This document shows positions 26,557 to 35,196 of a stretch of DNA of 64,000 nucleotides, piece after piece. The position numbers and the translations under genes are program-made. The notes beneath the pieces are model-generated. The model was not told the origin of the DNA, made no database searches, and saw only the letters and a list, made by a program, of their open reading frames with translations. The stretch is taken from NCBI GenBank assembly GCA_963833195.1, contig CAWHXF010000028.1:1178001-1242000 (forward strand), given 5' to 3'. Origin of the DNA: Granulosicoccus sp963833195. GTDB lineage: Bacteria; Pseudomonadota; Gammaproteobacteria; Granulosicoccales; Granulosicoccaceae. How positions within the stretch are numbered: position 1 is the stretch's first letter; each line of letters begins with the position of its first letter.

Positions 26557-28959
26557 TCAGGTCGCGGCGTCGTTCGGCGGCAGCGCCGTCCAGTCGACGC
26601 GGCTCTCCATGCGCCAGTTCCGCCCGAGCACGCGCACCTCGCCCGTGACGTCGGCGTTCGCGCGCAACCGGATATCGTTGCTCGACGCGCCCACCATCAG
26701 CTCGAACGCACCGGGCTCGACGATGCGCACGCCGGCCGGCCCCGTGAAGCCCAGCATGTCCACCGGCAACGCGAAGCTGATCCGGACGGCCGTACCCGCG
26801 TCGAGCGACACGCGCGCGAAGCCCTTGAGCTCCTTGACCGGTCGCACCAGCGAGGCGAGCGGGTCGCGCACGTAGAGCTGCACGACCTCGACGCCGGCCC
26901 TGCTCCCCACGTTGCGCAGCGTGAGCGACAGCTCGATCTCCCCGTCGACGATGCCCACCGACTCCCGGGCGAGCGCGAGGTCCGCGTACTCGAAGCGGGT
27001 GTACGACAACCCGTGCCCGAACGGGTAGTTGCTACCGAAGTGGCGCGCGATGGGCGTACCGGAGCTCTTGAACTTGTGGTTGTAGTAGTACGGGCACGCG
27101 CCGGCACTGCGCGGCACCGACAGCGTCAGACGGCCCGAAGGCTCCGTCGCACCGGTCAGCACGCTGGCGAGCCCGTGCCCGCCCTGCTCTCCGCCGAACC
27201 AGGCCATGACCTGCGCCGCCAGCCGCTGCTCCAGGCCGCCGAGGTTGTAGGGCCGGCCGCTCGTCAGCACGCACACCGTGGGCGTTCCGGTATCGACCAC
27301 GGCCCGCAGCAGCGCCTGCTGCACCCCCGGCAGCTCCAGCGTGTCGGCGTCCGAGCCTTCGCCGACGGTACCCGTCTGGAAGATGCCGGACAGGTCTCCG
27401 ACGCACACGACGGCCACATCGGCTTCCCTGGCCGCCGCCACGGCGGCATCGATCCCGTCCAGACGCGTGGAGAGGCGCGAGCGGATGTCGAGGCTCACGT
27501 TGTCGTCCATGTCGCCCGGAAAGACGGCGTCGTTCGTGCCGCGCTCCTCGAGGATCCAGCAGCCTTGCGCGAAACTCACGCGCTCGGGGCCGCAGGCCTG
27601 CTCGAGCCCCGACAGCAGCGTCACCACGCTCGCCGTGCCCGCGTCGTCGCCGTGGCCGATCAGGTGGACGGGGAAGCTGTAGTCGCCGAGCAGCGCGAGC
27701 GGATCGTTCGCCGTCGGGCCGATGACCGCGATGCTCGCGGCGTCGGCGAGGGGCAGCACGCCGTCGTTGTCGAGGATCGTGACGGATTGCGCGGCCACCT
27801 CGCGCGCCAACTCGAGCGCAGCGGACGAGCGCAGGTCGATGGCCGCATCGTCGGTGTAGGGCCGCTCGAAGAGACCGAGCCTGAGCTTCTCTCGCAGCAC
27901 GCGACGCACGGCGGCGTCGATCGTCTCCTGCGCGATCAGCCCCCGCTCCAGCGCCTCCTTCAGGTGCGGCGCGCAGTCGTCCCCCGGAAGTTCCACGTCC
28001 AGCCCCGCATTGATGGCCTGCGCGATCGCCTCGACCCGGTCGGCCGCCACGCCGTGGTGGCGGTACAGCAGGCTCACGCCGACGTAGTCGGCGACCACCA
28101 GTCCGTCGAAGCCCCACTCGTCGCGCAGCACCTCCGTGAGCAGGTGACGGGAGGCGTGCACGGGCTCGCCGTCGATGTCGTGATAGGCCGGCATGACCGA
28201 GCCCGCGTTCGCGAGCTTGACGGCCATCTCGAAGGGCAGCATGAAGTCGTCGTTGAGCTCGCGCCAGCCGAGGTGGACCGGCGCGTGGTTGCGCCCGCCC
28301 TCGCTGAACGAATGACCGACGTAGTGCTTGAGCGTGGCGAGCACGCGCCGATCGTCTCCCTGCAGGCCCCGCACGTAGCGCGTGGCGAGCACGCCGGTCA
28401 GGTACGGATCCTCCCCGAACGTCTCCTCGGTACGCCCCCAGCGCGCGTCGCGCGCCACGTCCAGCACCGGCGCGAGCCCCTGACGCGCGCCGACCGAGAG
28501 CGACTCGGCACCGATGGCCGCGCCCACGCGCTCCATCAGTTCGGGGTTCCAGGTGGCCGCGTAGGCGAGCGACGACGGGAACAGCGTGGCGTCGCGCGCC
28601 ATGAGCCCCGACAGGCATTCCTCGTGCGACATGACCGGAATGCCGAGACGCGTCCCCTCGACGAGTCGTTCCTGCAGCCGGTTCAGGGCGCGCACGGCCG
28701 CGCGCGGCTCGACGCTCGCGGTGCCGAGCGGTCGGGTGATCTGGCCGAGGCCGTGCTCGAGCAGGCGTTCCACCTCGTCGGTGCCGCCGGTGCCGCCGGG
28801 GCCGGTGAACTGGTCGGTGCGCACCTCGTGCGCGCCGTCCTCCGAGAGGAAGAGCCACAGCGCGTGCAGCTGCGCGATCTTCTCGTCGAGCGTCATGACC
28901 GACAGCAGGTCGTCGACGCGCGCCTCGATGGGCTGCGAAGGGTCCTTGTAGAGGGTCAC
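26557..28959 (-). CDS. glycoside hydrolase family 3 beta-glucosidase-type enzyme
   Basis: The 800-residue GH3 enzyme hydrolyses beta-linked glucosides or xylosides. The N-terminal barrel carries MTLDEKIAQLHALWLF, GIPVMSHEECL, GLAPVLDVARDARWGRTEETFGEDPYL, LKHYVGH and the nucleophile Asp in FDGLVVADYVGV (about residue 288). The alpha/beta sandwich domain follows (VAVVCVGDLSG), and the fibronectin-like C-terminal domain has YPFGHGLSYTRFEY. No signal peptide is visible from GTG 28959, so it is probably cytoplasmic; an upstream start would run into the LacI remnant. A LacI-type regulator remnant lies just upstream. Confidence 0.92.
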   Translation of the reverse strand: MTLYKDPSQPIEARVDDLLSVMTLDEKIAQLHALWLFLSEDGAHEVRTDQFTGPGGTGGTDEVERLLEHGLGQITRPLGTASVEPRAAVRALNRLQERLVEGTRLGIPVMSHEECLSGLMARDATLFPSSLAYAATWNPELMERVGAAIGAESLSVGARQGLAPVLDVARDARWGRTEETFGEDPYLTGVLATRYVRGLQGDDRRVLATLKHYVGHSFSEGGRNHAPVHLGWRELNDDFMLPFEMAVKLANAGSVMPAYHDIDGEPVHASRHLLTEVLRDEWGFDGLVVADYVGVSLLYRHHGVAADRVEAIAQAINAGLDVELPGDDCAPHLKEALERGLIAQETIDAAVRRVLREKLRLGLFERPYTDDAAIDLRSSAALELAREVAAQSVTILDNDGVLPLADAASIAVIGPTANDPLALLGDYSFPVHLIGHGDDAGTASVVTLLSGLEQACGPERVSFAQGCWILEERGTNDAVFPGDMDDNVSLDIRSRLSTRLDGIDAAVAAAREADVAVVCVGDLSGIFQTGTVGEGSDADTLELPGVQQALLRAVVDTGTPTVCVLTSGRPYNLGGLEQRLAAQVMAWFGGEQGGHGLASVLTGATEPSGRLTLSVPRSAGACPYYYNHKFKSSGTPIARHFGSNYPFGHGLSYTRFEYADLALARESVGIVDGEIELSLTLRNVGSRAGVEVVQLYVRDPLASLVRPVKELKGFARVSLDAGTAVRISFALPVDMLGFTGPAGVRIVEPGAFELMVGASSNDIRLRANADVTGEVRVLGRNWRMESRVDWTALPPNDAAT

Positions 28960-28989
28960 GATGGGGTCCGGGTTCGGGGAGGGCGGGAC

Positions 28990-29330
28990 GTCAGGGCGGC
29001 CGCACGCCGTACGCGTCGAAGCGGTGCGGGTTGGCGGATTCGGGGGTCGCCCCGCGGACCCCAGGCAGTGCGCGCGCAGCACGCGCACCGTGCTGCGCGC
29101 GATGTGGTCGACGTTCTGGGCGGCGCCCTTCGAGCAGGCCCGCGTTGCCGGCGGCCAGCGAGTAGATGCCGACGAGGTCCGGATGGTCGCGCAGCGGCGA
29201 CATCGCGATGCGCCCGATGCGCAGGTTCGTGCCGGGCCGCGCGTGGCCCTGCAATACCGGCAGCACGTCCCACCGTGGCGATGCTGACGCCTGCGCGCGT
29301 GGCCACGTCGCCGAGGGTGGGTCGTGACAA
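28990..29330 (-). pseudogene. LacI-family regulator remnant
   Basis: TTG 29330 starts the LacI headpiece SRPTLGDVATRAGVSIATV, lacking the expected SRVLN hinge side. About six codons later the neighbouring frame contains LRDHPDLVGIYSLAAGNAGL, which is the sugar-binding-domain phrase normally found around residue 220. Only about 110 codons remain of an expected 330-350, with headpiece and late domain brought together by a deletion. Its position directly upstream of the GH3 gene suggests it once repressed that gene. Confidence 0.75.
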
Positions 29331-29514
29331 CTCGTCGGACTCGCGGGGCCGGGTCGCGCGCGAACCTATCACGCCGCTGATGCGAACGCATCGGCTCTCG
29401 ACGTGGCACCGTCCGCCGCCTGCGGCCGCGCCACCTGCCGAGCCCGACGAGCGGGCGACGGCGGCGGCCGGGTAGACTCGCTCCACCGCCCTCAGCACCG
29501 TGGAGTGACCCCCG

Positions 29515-30855
29515 ATGAGCCGTCGCCTACGCTCGAGCCTCCTCCGCAGCGCGGTTCCCGCGGCGAGCGACGCCGCGTCGCCCGAGCGCCGCCGCACGCT
29601 GAAGACCCTCGCCGCGGGCGCGGCCGGTCTCGCGGGCGCGGGCGCCCTGCCCGGCCTCGTCGGCCACTCCCAGGCGCAGTCGGCAGCGCCGATCCGCATC
29701 GGCTTCCAGGTGCACCGCACGGGCATCGGCGCGGCCTACGGGCGCTGGTACGACCGCACCAGCGTGGCCGCCGTGAAGCGCATCAACGACATGGGCGGCA
29801 TCAACGGCCGTCCCGTGGAGCTCGTGCCCGAGGACGACGGCACCGACCCGAAGCGCGGCGCCGAGGTCATCGAGAAGTTCGTGAACCGGCACGGCTGCGA
29901 CGTCGGCTTCGGCACGCTGTTCAGCAACGTCGTCATCGCCTCGGCGCCGCGCGCCGGCGAGCTGAAGCTGCCCTACTTCGTGGTCTCCGAAGGCCACCAC
30001 GTCGCGAGCGGCACCCTGAACCGCTACACGCTGCAGCCGGGCATCACGGACGTGCGCAGCCAGGTGCAGGCCATGGCGCCGTACGTGGCCGACAACCTCG
30101 GGAAGAAGGTCACGCTGCTGTACGCGGACTTCGCGTTCGGGCACGACCACCGAGACTACTTCGGCGCGGCCATCGCCGAGCAGGGCGGCGAGGTGGTGGC
30201 GAACATTCCCATCCCCCCGACCGAAACCTCGTTCACGAAGTACTTCCCGAAGATCCCGCGCGACACCGAGGTGATCTACCACGTCATGGTGGGTCCGGCC
30301 GTGCTGACCTTCGTCAAGGAGATGGGCGAGTTCTTCGGGCCTTCCGCGCCGCCGATCTTCGGCTTCATCGACAGCCTCGAAGCCGTCGACATCCAGAGCC
30401 CGGGGCTCGAGTTCCTGGAAGGCACGTACTTCTGGGAAGGCAACCCGCGCTACGCGCAACCCGACCAGAGCGAGTTCGACAAGACCTACCGCGAGGCGGT
30501 GGGCGTGGACGCGAACGGCGCATCCACCTCGGACGCGAAGGACGTGTCCACCTACGCGCACATGTTCGGCTGCTGGGAAACGCTCAACATCATCAAGGCC
30601 GGCATGGAGGCCGCGGACTATTCCGGCCCCGAGGATCGAGCGGCGCTCATCGAGGCCGTCGAGGCGATGGACGAGATGCCGCTGTCGCTGGATCATCCGC
30701 AGGGCGCCAAGCGCTTCAACGGCAAGACGCACCAGGTGTTCGGTCACCAGTACATCTCGCGCGTGAACGAGGGGCGGCTGGATCTGGTGCACACCACCAG
30801 CATCGAGGACACGCTCTACCCGGACGAGGTGGACTACACCACGCGCTCCTTCTGA
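29515..30855 (+). CDS. branched-chain amino acid/amide ABC transporter substrate-binding protein
   Basis: The 446-residue periplasmic receptor of the HAAT type has an N-terminal twin-arginine-like leader (RRRTLKTLAAGAAGLAG). The LivJ-like fold follows: IRIGFQVHRTGIGAAYG, VAAVKRINDMGGINGRPVEL, DDGTDPKRGAEVIEKFVN and TLLYADFAFGHDH. It heads the cluster with permeases and two ATPases, so it sets the substrate. The nearby hydantoinase-type enzymes suggest a cyclic amide or oxoproline-like compound, as inference. TAGACT about 35 bp upstream may be a -10 element, without a clear -35. Confidence 0.9.
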   Translation: MSRRLRSSLLRSAVPAASDAASPERRRTLKTLAAGAAGLAGAGALPGLVGHSQAQSAAPIRIGFQVHRTGIGAAYGRWYDRTSVAAVKRINDMGGINGRPVELVPEDDGTDPKRGAEVIEKFVNRHGCDVGFGTLFSNVVIASAPRAGELKLPYFVVSEGHHVASGTLNRYTLQPGITDVRSQVQAMAPYVADNLGKKVTLLYADFAFGHDHRDYFGAAIAEQGGEVVANIPIPPTETSFTKYFPKIPRDTEVIYHVMVGPAVLTFVKEMGEFFGPSAPPIFGFIDSLEAVDIQSPGLEFLEGTYFWEGNPRYAQPDQSEFDKTYREAVGVDANGASTSDAKDVSTYAHMFGCWETLNIIKAGMEAADYSGPEDRAALIEAVEAMDEMPLSLDHPQGAKRFNGKTHQVFGHQYISRVNEGRLDLVHTTSIEDTLYPDEVDYTTRSF

Positions 30856-30880
30856 CTTCGCCACGGCCGACGCACCGGGC

Positions 30881-31819
30881 GTGGAGTTCGGTCCGCACCT
30901 GGCGCTCGCGCTGCTCGAGGGGTCCATCACGGCGGCCGTGCTCGCGCTGACCGCGGCGGGTCTCGCGCTGGTGTTCGGCATCCTGCGCGTCGTGAACGTC
31001 GCGCACGGCGAGTTCTTCATGCTGGGCGCGGTCATGGCGTGGTTCGTGTCCACGACGCTCGCGGACGCCTTCGGCGCGAGCCCGGCGCTAGGCTTCGCCG
31101 CGGCGCTCGTCGTCGCGCCGCTCGCGACGGGGGCCGTGGCCATGCTGGCCGACCGGCTGGTCCTGCGTCGCGTCGGCTACGACCCCGAGCGCACCATCGT
31201 CGCCACCATCGGCCTGCTCTACGTGCTGCAGCAGGCCACGCTCATGACGTTCGGACCCGAGGCGCGCCCGGTGCAGGCGCCCTTCGACGCGCGCATCGCG
31301 CTGCCCTGGCCCGAGCGCGTGGACGGCGTCTGGACGATCGGCCACCCGTGGGGCTTCGGCACGACGAGCTACAAGCTCTTCGTCATCGGCGCCGCCGTCG
31401 CGGTGCTGCTGGGGCTGTGGACGCTGCTGCGCCGCACGCGGCTCGGGCTGATCATGCGCGCCACCGAGCAGGATCGCGACATGGCGCGCGCGTTCGGCAT
31501 CCCGGTCACGCGCGTGTACGCGTGGGTGTTCGGGCTCGGCGCGGCGCTGGCGGCGCTCGGCGCCGTGCTGGTGGTGCCCATCCAGCAGGCGCACTACCTC
31601 ATGGGCGGCGACCCGCTGCTGCTGTCGTTCATCGTCGTGATCATCGGCGGGCTCGGCAGCGTCGGCGGCACGGTGCTGGCGGCCGTGCTGATCGGGCTCA
31701 CCGACGGCGTCGTGTCGGTGTTCTTCTCGGCCACGCTCGCGAAGATCATCGCGACGGTGCTCGTGGCGCTGGTGCTGGTGCTGCGCCCGCAGGGGCTGTT
31801 CGGCAACGCGCCGCAGTGA
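30881..31819 (+). CDS. LivH-type branched-chain amino acid ABC transporter permease
   Basis: The 312-residue inner-membrane permease has the family start ALLEGSITAAVLALTAAGLALVFGILRVVN and AHGEFFMLGAV, multiple hydrophobic helices and the cytoplasmic coupling loop RRTRLGLIMRATEQDRDMARAFGI. GIVXX-like segment IVVIIGGLGSVGGTVL near the end is diagnostic. GTG start at 30881 follows the receptor by 25 bp; its stop overlaps the next GTG (GTGA). Confidence 0.93.
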   Translation: MEFGPHLALALLEGSITAAVLALTAAGLALVFGILRVVNVAHGEFFMLGAVMAWFVSTTLADAFGASPALGFAAALVVAPLATGAVAMLADRLVLRRVGYDPERTIVATIGLLYVLQQATLMTFGPEARPVQAPFDARIALPWPERVDGVWTIGHPWGFGTTSYKLFVIGAAVAVLLGLWTLLRRTRLGLIMRATEQDRDMARAFGIPVTRVYAWVFGLGAALAALGAVLVVPIQQAHYLMGGDPLLLSFIVVIIGGLGSVGGTVLAAVLIGLTDGVVSVFFSATLAKIIATVLVALVLVLRPQGLFGNAPQ

Positions 31820-32802
31820 GCGCCTCCGCCGACGTGGCGCCGCCGCCCGCGCGCGCGGTGCAGGGCGAGGCCCGTGGCGTGGCGCTGCACGTCGCGCTCG
31901 TCGCGCTGCTGGCGGGCGCCTGGTTCGTGCTGCCCGCGTACCACACCGGGAACCTCGCGCGCATCCTCGTGCTGGCCACCTACGCGCTCGGCTACAACCT
32001 CGTGTTCGGCTACGCGGGGCTGCTGAGCCTGGGCCATGCACTGTTCTTCGCGTCGGGGCTGTACGGGCTCGGGCTCGCCATGCAGCACGCGGAGCTCGCG
32101 GCGCTGCCCGCGTTCGCCCTGGCCCTCGCCTGCGCGGGCATCGTCGCCGCGGTGACGGGCTTCCTCGCGCTGCGCACCAAGGGCGTGGCGTTCATGATCG
32201 TGACGCTGATGTTCGCGCAGGCCGGCTACCTCACGGTGCTCTACGCGGGACGCTGGACGCGCGGCGACGAAGGCTTCGTCATCGCGCGTGCCGCGCGCAG
32301 CGTGTTCGACCTGGATCTCGCCGACGAGCGCACGCGCTACTTCGCGGCGCTCGCGCTCTTCGCGCTGACCTTCATCGGCCTCGGGCTGCTGGTGCGCACG
32401 GGCTTCGGCAGGAGCCTCGTCGCCATCCGCGAGAACGAGGAGCGCGCGAGGCTGCTCGGCTACGACGTGCAGCGCATCAAGCTCGTGGCCGTCGTGGTGT
32501 CGGGCATCGTGTCCGGCGCGGCGGGAGCCGCGTACGCGCTGCTGTTCGGCTACGCGGGCGCGACCTTCGCCTCGGTGCAGTACTCCATCCTGCCGCTGCT
32601 GTGGGTGCTGCTCGGTGGCGCGGGCACCACGATCGGCCCGCTGATCGGCACGGTGCTGATGTTCTACCTCGTGGACCTCGCGAGCGGGATCACCGATGCC
32701 TACCTGCTGGTCGTGGGCGTGACGCTGATCCTGCTGACCCTGTTCCTGCCGCTCGGCATCGCCGGAGAGCTGCGGCGACGGTTCGCGCCGTGGCTGCCGT
32801 GA
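31816..32802 (+). CDS. LivM-type branched-chain amino acid ABC transporter permease
   Basis: The 328-residue second permease shows ILVLATYALGYNLVFGYAGLLSLGHALFF, LALRTKGVAFMIVTLMFAQ, the coupling loop RTGFGRSLVAIRENEERARLLGYD and the terminal LLGGAGTTIGPLIGTVLM. The GTG start overlaps the LivH stop by GTGA, indicating translational coupling. It pairs with LivH to form the channel. Its stop in turn overlaps the LivG start. Confidence 0.93.
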   Translation: MSASADVAPPPARAVQGEARGVALHVALVALLAGAWFVLPAYHTGNLARILVLATYALGYNLVFGYAGLLSLGHALFFASGLYGLGLAMQHAELAALPAFALALACAGIVAAVTGFLALRTKGVAFMIVTLMFAQAGYLTVLYAGRWTRGDEGFVIARAARSVFDLDLADERTRYFAALALFALTFIGLGLLVRTGFGRSLVAIRENEERARLLGYDVQRIKLVAVVVSGIVSGAAGAAYALLFGYAGATFASVQYSILPLLWVLLGGAGTTIGPLIGTVLMFYLVDLASGITDAYLLVVGVTLILLTLFLPLGIAGELRRRFAPWLP

Positions 32803-33551
32803 ACGCCGCACCGGTCCTGGAGACGCGCGGGCTGTCGAAGTCCTACGGCGGCGTGGACGCCGTCGTCGACGTGGACCTGGCCGTCCCCGAGAACCAGGTG
32901 CGCGCGCTGATCGGCCCGAACGGCGCGGGCAAGTCCACGTTCACCGGCCTCGTCGTGGGTCGCACGCCGCCCACGCGCGGCACGGTGCTCTTCGACGGGC
33001 AGGACATCACCGCGCTGCCGGCGCACGAGCGCATCCGGCTCGGCATCGCCTACTCGTTCCAGATCACCTCCACCTTCGCGATGCTGTCGGTACGCGAGAA
33101 CGTCGCGCTCGCCGCGCGCCGCACGCTCGCCTCGCTGAACGCGCCGCGGCGGGGGCGCGCGAAGCAGGTGCGCCGGCGCACGGGCGAGGCGCTGGCGCGC
33201 GTGGGGCTCTCGAACCGGACCGACGCCATCGCCGGGGACCTGGCCTACGGTCACCAGCGCCTGCTGGAGCTCGCCATGGGGCTCGCCCAGTCGCCGCGCC
33301 TGTTCATCATGGACGAGCCGACCCAAGGGCTCGCGGCGGACGAGATCGAGCGCTTCGAGGCGCTGGTGGCGGAGCTGTCTGGCAGCACGACCATCCTCCT
33401 GATCGAGCACAACATGGGCGTCGTCATGAACGTCGCCGATCGCATCAGCGTGCTCGACTCCGGACGTTTGCTGGCCGAAGGCACGCCCGCCGAGATCCGC
33501 GCCGATGCGGCCGTGCAGGCCGCCTACCTCGGCCGTGGCGACGCCGCGTGA
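32799..33551 (+). CDS. LivG-type ABC transporter ATP-binding protein
   Basis: The 250-residue ATPase has Walker A GPNGAGKSTF, Q-loop YSFQITSTFAMLSV, a LivG-type signature region AYGHQRLLELAMGLA, Walker B LFIMDEPTQGLAADE and the His switch LLIEHNMGVVMNVADRI. AYGHQRLLE in place of LSGGQ is typical of the LivG branch. GTG start in a GTGA overlap with LivM; the stop overlaps LivF. Confidence 0.94.
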   Translation: MNAAPVLETRGLSKSYGGVDAVVDVDLAVPENQVRALIGPNGAGKSTFTGLVVGRTPPTRGTVLFDGQDITALPAHERIRLGIAYSFQITSTFAMLSVRENVALAARRTLASLNAPRRGRAKQVRRRTGEALARVGLSNRTDAIAGDLAYGHQRLLELAMGLAQSPRLFIMDEPTQGLAADEIERFEALVAELSGSTTILLIEHNMGVVMNVADRISVLDSGRLLAEGTPAEIRADAAVQAAYLGRGDAA

Positions 33552-34258
33552 CGCTCGCGCTCACGAACGTGTGCGCGGGCTACGGCGCGGTGCGCGTGCT
33601 GCACGAGGTCTCGCTCGTGGCCGAGCCCGGACGCATCACCTGCCTGCTCGGCAGGAACGGCGCGGGCAAGACGACGCTGCTGCGCACCATCGCGGGACTC
33701 GTGCCGCTCGATGGCGGGCAGATCACCCTCGGCGGCGTGGACGCGGGACGCCTGCCGGCCGAGCGGCTGGCGGCCGCCGGCATCGCGCTGGTGCCGCAGG
33801 GGAGGAGGCTCTTCGGCGAGCTCAGCGTCGCGGAGAACCTGGAGGTGGGACTGATGGCGCATCGCGAGGGGCGGCGCGCCCGCACGCGGGTGCGCGCGCA
33901 CCTGCTGAGGCTGTTCCCGCGGCTCGAGGAGCGGCTCGCGCAGCGCGCGCGCACGCTGTCGGGCGGCGAGCAGCAGATGCTCGCCACCGCGCGGGCGCTG
34001 GCCGTGGAGCCGTCGGTGCTGCTGCTGGACGAGCCCACCGAGGGGCTGCAACCGTCGATGGTGGAGCTCATCGCCGACGTGGTGCGCGCGCAGCGTGAGT
34101 CAGGGGTTGCGGTGTTGCTCGTGGAGCAGCGCGTGGACGCGGTGCAGGGCCTTGCCGACTCGGCCGTGCTGCTGGAGACCGGGCGGGTGATCGAGACGCT
34201 CGACAGGGCGGCCATCGAGGCGGGGCCCGAGCGGTTGATGGCTCACCTCGGGGTTTGA
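33548..34258 (+). CDS. LivF-type ABC transporter ATP-binding protein
   Basis: The 236-residue ATPase has Walker A GRNGAGKTTLLRTI, Q-loop VPQGRRLFGELSVAENL, signature LSGGEQQMLATARAL, Walker B LLLDEPTEGLQPSMV and His-switch-position text LLVEQRVDAV, where Gln replaces the usual His, as in many LivF proteins. GTG start overlaps LivG. It ends the transporter operon, convergent with VapC. Confidence 0.94.
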   Translation: MTLALTNVCAGYGAVRVLHEVSLVAEPGRITCLLGRNGAGKTTLLRTIAGLVPLDGGQITLGGVDAGRLPAERLAAAGIALVPQGRRLFGELSVAENLEVGLMAHREGRRARTRVRAHLLRLFPRLEERLAQRARTLSGGEQQMLATARALAVEPSVLLLDEPTEGLQPSMVELIADVVRAQRESGVAVLLVEQRVDAVQGLADSAVLLETGRVIETLDRAAIEAGPERLMAHLGV

Positions 34259-34285
34259 GGGGGCACGGCTCGACTGCAGGAGGCT

Positions 34286-34666
34286 TCAGACCACCGTCAC
34301 GTCCACGTGGACGCCGCTGGCCACCACCAGTGCCGCGATATCCCCCGGGTCGGAGGTGAGGATGACGTCGTCGGCGCGCGCCATGGCGACCACGGCCGCA
34401 TCGATGACATCACGCATGCCGGCGCGGCCGAGCAACACGCCCGCGCGACGGCCGAGCTCGGCGTCGAGGGGCACGATCCTGACGCTGGGCAGGGCTTTCG
34501 CGAGCCTTGCCTGACGGCCCGCTCCCCCGCGCCAGACCTGCCCGACCACGCCACCGTGGGTGATCGGGGACCGCCCCATCGCCAGCGTCTCCTTGAGCCT
34601 GCGGATCATTTCACGGTCGCCTCGCTCGAGCGCGACGAACGCACCGGCGTCGAGTACGAGCGTCAT
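34286..34666 (-). CDS. VapC-type PIN-domain toxin
   Basis: The 126-residue putative ribonuclease has PIN acidic residues in LVLDAGAFVALERGD, MRDVIDAAVVAMA and LTSDPGDIAAL. PIN toxins cleave RNA, often tRNA, and are held by their antitoxin. ATG 34666 overlaps the antitoxin stop as ATGA. Length is normal and no lesion is seen, so this module looks intact, unlike several other toxin loci in the window. Confidence 0.88.
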   Translation of the reverse strand: MTLVLDAGAFVALERGDREMIRRLKETLAMGRSPITHGGVVGQVWRGGAGRQARLAKALPSVRIVPLDAELGRRAGVLLGRAGMRDVIDAAVVAMARADDVILTSDPGDIAALVVASGVHVDVTVV

Positions 34667-34941
34667 CCGGCTTCGCGCATTCCGGCGCGCACCGCAGCAG
34701 CAGCATCGCGGTCGCGGCGGCGCTGATCCGCCATCTCCTCGTCCGTGATCTCTCCGAACTCCGCCTCGTAGTCGGCCACGTAAGCGGCAAGTGCACGCAG
34801 GCGCTCTTCTTCGGCAAGCATCTGCTCGAGCGATGCGGCCACCAAGGCGCTCACCGACTCGATACGTCCGCCCTTGACGGCCGCCTTGACCGCATCCACG
34901 AGCCGGGCGTCGAGGGTGACAGTAAGTCGTTGCTTGGGCAT
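34663..34941 (-). CDS. ribbon-helix-helix antitoxin of the PIN toxin (VapB-like)
   Basis: The 92-residue protein opens with a strand RLTVTLDARLVDAVKAAV typical of RHH antitoxins and continues with an acidic, toxin-wrapping C-terminus (YEAEFGEITDEEMADQRRRDRD). It is expected to repress its own operon through the palindrome just upstream. ATG 34941 sits 15 bp below the operator. Confidence 0.85.
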   Translation of the reverse strand: MPKQRLTVTLDARLVDAVKAAVKGGRIESVSALVAASLEQMLAEEERLRALAAYVADYEAEFGEITDEEMADQRRRDRDAAAAVRAGMREAG

Positions 34942-34955
34942 ACCGATGGCTCACC

Positions 34956-34979
34956 GTAGTATGAGGTATCCCATACTAC
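34956..34979 (-). promoter_or_regulatory. palindromic operator of the VapBC operon
   Basis: Perfect 8-bp arms GTAGTATG (34956-34963) and CATACTAC (34972-34979) flank an 8-nt spacer, just upstream of the antitoxin start. The AT-rich arms contrast with the surroundings and probably overlap the -10 region. RHH antitoxins bind such palindromes. Confidence 0.7.
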
Positions 34980-34980
34980 T

Positions 34981-35196
34981 TTACTCCGCGTCCCGCTCGC
35001 TCCCCCACGAGTCCTGCAGCAACACGCGCAGCGCGTCGCACATGCGCCCGATCGCCGCTGTCTCGGTGATCTCGAAGCCGATGCTCGTCGCATCGATGCG
35101 GTGGCGCGCGAGCGCCTCCTCCACCCGGCCGACGAAGCGCTCGTCGCCCAGGGTCAGCGCCGAGAGGTTCAGCCGGTACGAGTGCGCTCGATCGAG
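34981..35196 (-). pseudogene. EAL-domain (c-di-GMP phosphodiesterase) fragment
   Basis: Reading directly after the reconstructed hyuB stop, one frame gives YRLNLSALTLGDERFVGRV, EEALARHRIDATSIGFEITETAAI, which is the internal beta-strand/helix region of EAL domains (normally VNLSxxxLxDxxF...IxFEITETAxI). It then continues as GRMCDALRVLLQDSWGSERD to a stop at 34981, without EAL, DDFG or any catalytic region. Both ends of the domain are missing. It occupies the gap between hyuB and the VapBC operator. Confidence 0.65.

Noticed and set aside
31088..32811. Long minus-strand open frames opposite the Liv permeases
   Set aside because: Low-complexity antisense shadows (Arg/His/Gln-rich) of clearly real membrane proteins.
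34300..34740. Plus-strand frame opposite the VapC gene
   Set aside because: Antisense shadow; the minus-strand PIN and RHH genes have clear motifs and an operator.
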